Assembly (NCBI RefSeq): GCF_029761915.1
Contig: NZ_CP121695.1
Coordinates: forward strand, 6,725,501 to 6,789,500
Direction: 5' to 3'
Length of the DNA stretch: 64,000 nt
Source of the DNA: Bradyrhizobium sp. CB1650
GTDB taxonomy: Bacteria; Pseudomonadota; Alphaproteobacteria; Rhizobiales; Xanthobacteraceae
A model generated the notes under the pieces. That model worked only from the letters and a program-made list of their open reading frames with translations. It did not search any database and was not told the DNA's origin. The translations under genes were made by a program, and so were the position numbers. This document shows positions 61,796 through 64,000 of this stretch, piece after piece (the first letter of the stretch is position 1; every line of letters begins with the position of its first letter).

Positions 61796-62351
61796 CGGAT
61801 GATCCTGTTCGCATGTTCCTTGCCGAGCCCGACAGCTTCATAGTGCCTGCTCGCGTGCTTAATCTTGGTGAAAACGTCTTCGTATCCGAGCGCCTCGCCG
61901 TAAGGATCGACCTAGGTGTACCCGCCGGTCACATGAAAGAGCGTGGCCATCTCCGTGACATCGTCAGAACGACCAGCGGATGCGTCTCGCCGGGCGGCTC
62001 GAATGCGTAGTCGCCGGGGATCGTGATCCAGTCATGCTCGAGATAGCACCATCGTTCGCGCAGTGTGAAGGCGTGCACCGGTCCGGAATGACGGTGGCGC
62101 GACAGCACACCCGACGACCGCACTCTAAGGATGTTGATGTAGTACCCTTGGCTCACGTTGAGGACGAGCGGCCGGAAGGCGACGGTCGGCGATTGCGGGA
62201 CCCATTCGCGTTCGTCGCCGTCGAGTTCGAGCGCGGAGCCGACGAATACATCCGTTACCATGCCTATGGGTTGAGGTTTCTGGTAGGCGATCTTGCTTTG
62301 GTCGATGGTCCGGCGCTCGCGGACCGGCGCATCTGGTGAGGATGTCATCAC
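61792..62351 (-). pseudogene. cupin dioxygenase-like gene with frameshift and stop
   Basis: From ATG 62351 (GGAGAAC upstream) the frame reads MVTDVFVGSALELDGDEREW, RPLVLNVSQGYYINILRVRS and the cupin metal motif SRHRHSGPVHAFTLR, then PGDYAFEPPGETHPLVV. There one base is lost. The restored frame gives DDVTEMATLFHVTGGYT, a TAG stop, then VDPYGEALGYEDVFTKI and HANRIIR, ending at TGA that overlaps the hydrolase ATG. It resembles acetylacetone-cleaving or dihydroxyacetophenone dioxygenases. Two separate lesions make decay likely, though the N-terminal cupin could still be made. Confidence 0.7.
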
Positions 62352-62395
62352 GATGTTCTCCTTCCAATTCGTGAGGCGACGTTTCGCCTCGCTCG

Positions 62396-63100
62396 TTATG
62401 GCGCCGGCACGCCCGCGGCAGTCTGACCAAAGAGGATTTTCTTTCCTTCTTCGGTGACGGTCGGGCGATTCGAGTAGGGTTCGCCTCTCGCATAGGCGCG
62501 CTGCGTCGCGGAGCGCTGGCGAACGCTGGCGAACCAGCGCCGCAGGTTCGGGAAGTCGTCAAGATTCTGCTGCTGGCGCTTCCAGGGAACGATCCAGGGG
62601 TAGCAAGCCATGTCGGCAATGCTGTAATTATCGCCCGCGATGAACGTACGGTTTTCGAGATGGCGATCGAGCACACCGTAGAGACGGTTTGTCTCCTTGA
62701 CGTAGCGCTCGATCGCGTAGGGGATTTTGTTCGGCGCATAGAGTCCGAAATGGTGATTCTGTCCGGCCATCGGCCCCAGCCCGCCCACCTGCCAGAACAG
62801 CCATTCCATCACCGTCTTGCGGCCGCGGACGTCGTTCGGCATGAACCGGCCAGTCTTTTCGGCCAAATACAGCAGGATAGCACCCGACTCGAACACGCTG
62901 ATCGGGTCGCCGTCATCGGACGGCACGAGATCGATGATGGCCGGCATGCGGTTGTTCGGCGAGATGGCGAGAAAGTCGGGCCTGAACTGATCGCCGGCGC
63001 TGATGTCGATCGGATGGATCGTGTAGTTCAGTCCTGCCTCCTCCAGGAACATTGCGATCTTGTGGCCGTTCGGCGTCGGCCAATAGTAAAGCTCGATCAT
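62396..63100 (-). CDS. glutathione S-transferase family protein (second)
   Basis: The protein has 234 residues from ATG 63100 with AAGGAGA upstream. The N-terminal domain is MIELYYWPTPNGHKIAMFLE and SPNNRMPAIIDLVPSDDGDP, with ESGAILLYLAEKTGRF for glutathione contact. The C-terminal domain shows NHHFGLYAPNKIPYAIERYV and DNYSIADMACYPWIVPWKRQ, typical of the YfcG/YghU (Nu-class) branch with disulfide-bond oxidoreductase activity. It is a homologue of the protein at 49673. It precedes the cupin, hydrolase and dehydrogenase genes on the same strand, 44 bases from the first. Confidence 0.9.
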   Translation of the reverse strand: MIELYYWPTPNGHKIAMFLEEAGLNYTIHPIDISAGDQFRPDFLAISPNNRMPAIIDLVPSDDGDPISVFESGAILLYLAEKTGRFMPNDVRGRKTVMEWLFWQVGGLGPMAGQNHHFGLYAPNKIPYAIERYVKETNRLYGVLDRHLENRTFIAGDNYSIADMACYPWIVPWKRQQQNLDDFPNLRRWFASVRQRSATQRAYARGEPYSNRPTVTEEGKKILFGQTAAGVPAP

Positions 63101-63174
63101 TTCGGTCTCCTTGTCCGCCAAAGTGTCGCGCTGCGAATGCCGCCCCGATGGCAAGGGGCGGCCTTGATCACGCG

Positions 63175-63494
63175 TTAGGCGGCAGGCTTGAGCTTGCCCG
63201 GCGCATTCCACTCGGCACCCTTCATGAAAGCGTCAAGTCGCTTCAACGCGAGGTAGTTGGTGTAGTTCGAGATTAGCTTGGTCGCGGCGAGGACGAGCAC
63301 GTCCCAGGATCGCGCACTTGTCGTAGCCCACGGCCTTGACGGCGGACACCCCCCAAAGCGTGCTGCAGGCTTCCAGCGCGGCCGGGCTCTCGGCCAGGAC
63401 GAGGTGCAGGTTGGGAACGAAACCCCCGTTCAGGATCTCGGCGGAGGCCGCCCGGCGCGGTCGTGGCGTCGTAAAGCGTGAAGCCGCTGATCAT
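63175..63494 (-). pseudogene. second carboxymuconolactone decarboxylase-like gene, deleted core
   Basis: The start reads MISGFTLYDATTAP. After a shift it gives AEILNGGFVPNLHLVLAESP and AALEACSTLWG, then after another shift VLVLAATKLISNYTNYLALK and RLDAFMKGAEWNAPGKLKPA, ending at 63175. The ends match AhpD-like proteins of about 180 residues, but the middle with the CxxC site is missing. A GGAGAAGGG ribosome site is still present. A perfect TCATTCC dyad lies 88 bases upstream. Confidence 0.7.
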
Positions 63495-63581
63495 TTCCCT
63501 TCTCCTTCTGAGCTGCGATTGATGTCATTTCAAGCTCGCTCATTTCGGAAATCCGCGGCAGACGTTGCGGAGCAATATCAT

Positions 63582-63600
63582 TCATTCCAATCCGGAATGA
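63582..63600. promoter_or_regulatory. perfect dyad TCATTCC-N5-GGAATGA (second copy)
   Basis: Preceded by AATATCAT. It lies 88 bases upstream of the decayed AhpD-like gene and so probably in the promoter of that gene and of the glutathione transferase operon beyond it. The rest of 63495-63739 shows no gene. Confidence 0.55.
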
Positions 63601-63739
63601 TGCGGGAAAAGTCGCCGGACAGCTTTCGCCCACCAAACGTTGATTCATAGTCCTCAGCATCGGAACGCCGCCCTGGAGGTGTTTCATTTCTCCATACGAG
63701 AAGAAACGGCCAACCGTATCACGTACTGACGCGGTCGCC

Positions 63740-63901
63740 CTATCTCCTGCCGCACTGGTTTTGATCGTAAGCCTGCAGGATGCGGACAAAATCGGCCATG
63801 CTGGAACGATCCCGGTTTTCGGCCATAACCGCAACCTGAGTATTGGACGTGGGGTGGCTCCTTTGCCAAACCCGCAGTATGAGATCGGCGATGTATTTCA
63901 T
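63740..63901 (-). CDS. small hypothetical protein
   Basis: This 53-residue frame reads MKYIADLILRVWQRSHPTSN, then TQVAVMAENRDRSSMADFVR and ILQAYDQNQCGRR. AGAGAG lies upstream of the ATG. It is short and unrecognised; the amphipathic N-terminal helix and even composition are the only support. It reads away from the window edge. Confidence 0.4.
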   Translation of the reverse strand: MKYIADLILRVWQRSHPTSNTQVAVMAENRDRSSMADFVRILQAYDQNQCGRR

Positions 63902-64000
63902 GGCGTACTCTCTGCAGCCAACTGTGGCGGTGGACACTGGATCGGCAGCGCGCCGCTCGATCGGAGAAAGGCCGGCGGGCGTTACGCCGCCGACCTTGTC

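Overview
The window is a high-GC chromosome segment from a Bradyrhizobium-like alphaproteobacterium (Nitrobacteraceae). The evidence is the dense GC-rich coding, the Gram-negative envelope genes (porin, RND pump, Tat and Sec exports), the many small rhizobial-type exported proteins, and the IS1182, IS110 and IS256 transposases. No rRNA, tRNA or CRISPR array was seen.

Bases 1-24300 look like ordinary metabolic and envelope DNA. They hold the end of a PQQ-type sugar dehydrogenase, a cytochrome c'-like protein, an OmpR-type two-component pair, a beta-hydroxyacid dehydrogenase-like oxidoreductase, small exported proteins, and an aldo/keto reductase plus cupin pair next to a periplasmic aldehyde oxidoreductase (paoABC). 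The Tat leader of paoA is out of frame. Next come an RND efflux adaptor and pump, a FetAB-like metal ABC transporter, and an operon that joins a Tat-exported protein, a solitary solute-binding protein and a DoxD/DoxA-type thiosulfate:quinone oxidoreductase subunit, followed by a convergent porin.

Bases 24700-33500 are accessory. A scrambled acyl-CoA synthetase remnant and a frameshifted TetR gene lead into the most interesting locus. There, a GIY-YIG nuclease with a DUF4357 domain, a soluble FtsH-like AAA+ ATPase with an M41 peptidase, and a DnaQ-like exonuclease form one operon. Two small XRE regulators bracket it, and a perfect 26-bp palindrome lies at its promoter. The gene content (nuclease, ATPase-protease, nuclease, repressors) suggests a regulated defence or DNA-damage system. 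Downstream lie an unknown gene with a shift in a poly-G run, an iteron-like array of six GTAACG motifs, and a DUF3102-like gene.

Bases 33700-48700 hold an ATPase-less HlyD/ABC-2/HlyD exporter, a gene of unknown function next to an ACTAGT-centred dyad, a Cys/Gly-repeat exported peptide, many small rhizobial genes and their decayed copies, two intact insertion sequences, and a second, broken fetB-like gene.

Bases 48700-63600 form a redox and electrophile-handling cluster. TetR, LysR and AraC regulators sit among two glutathione transferases, an SDR, a peroxiredoxin, an Old Yellow Enzyme, carboxymuconolactone-decarboxylase-type proteins (one intact, one decayed), a DUF417 membrane protein, a D-2-hydroxyacid dehydrogenase and an Asp-nucleophile alpha/beta hydrolase. 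A dyad TCATTCC-N5-GGAATGA occurs twice and a weaker form overlaps the lysR start, which suggests a shared regulator. About a dozen genes carry small indels. These may be real decay or sequence errors, and raw reads would decide.
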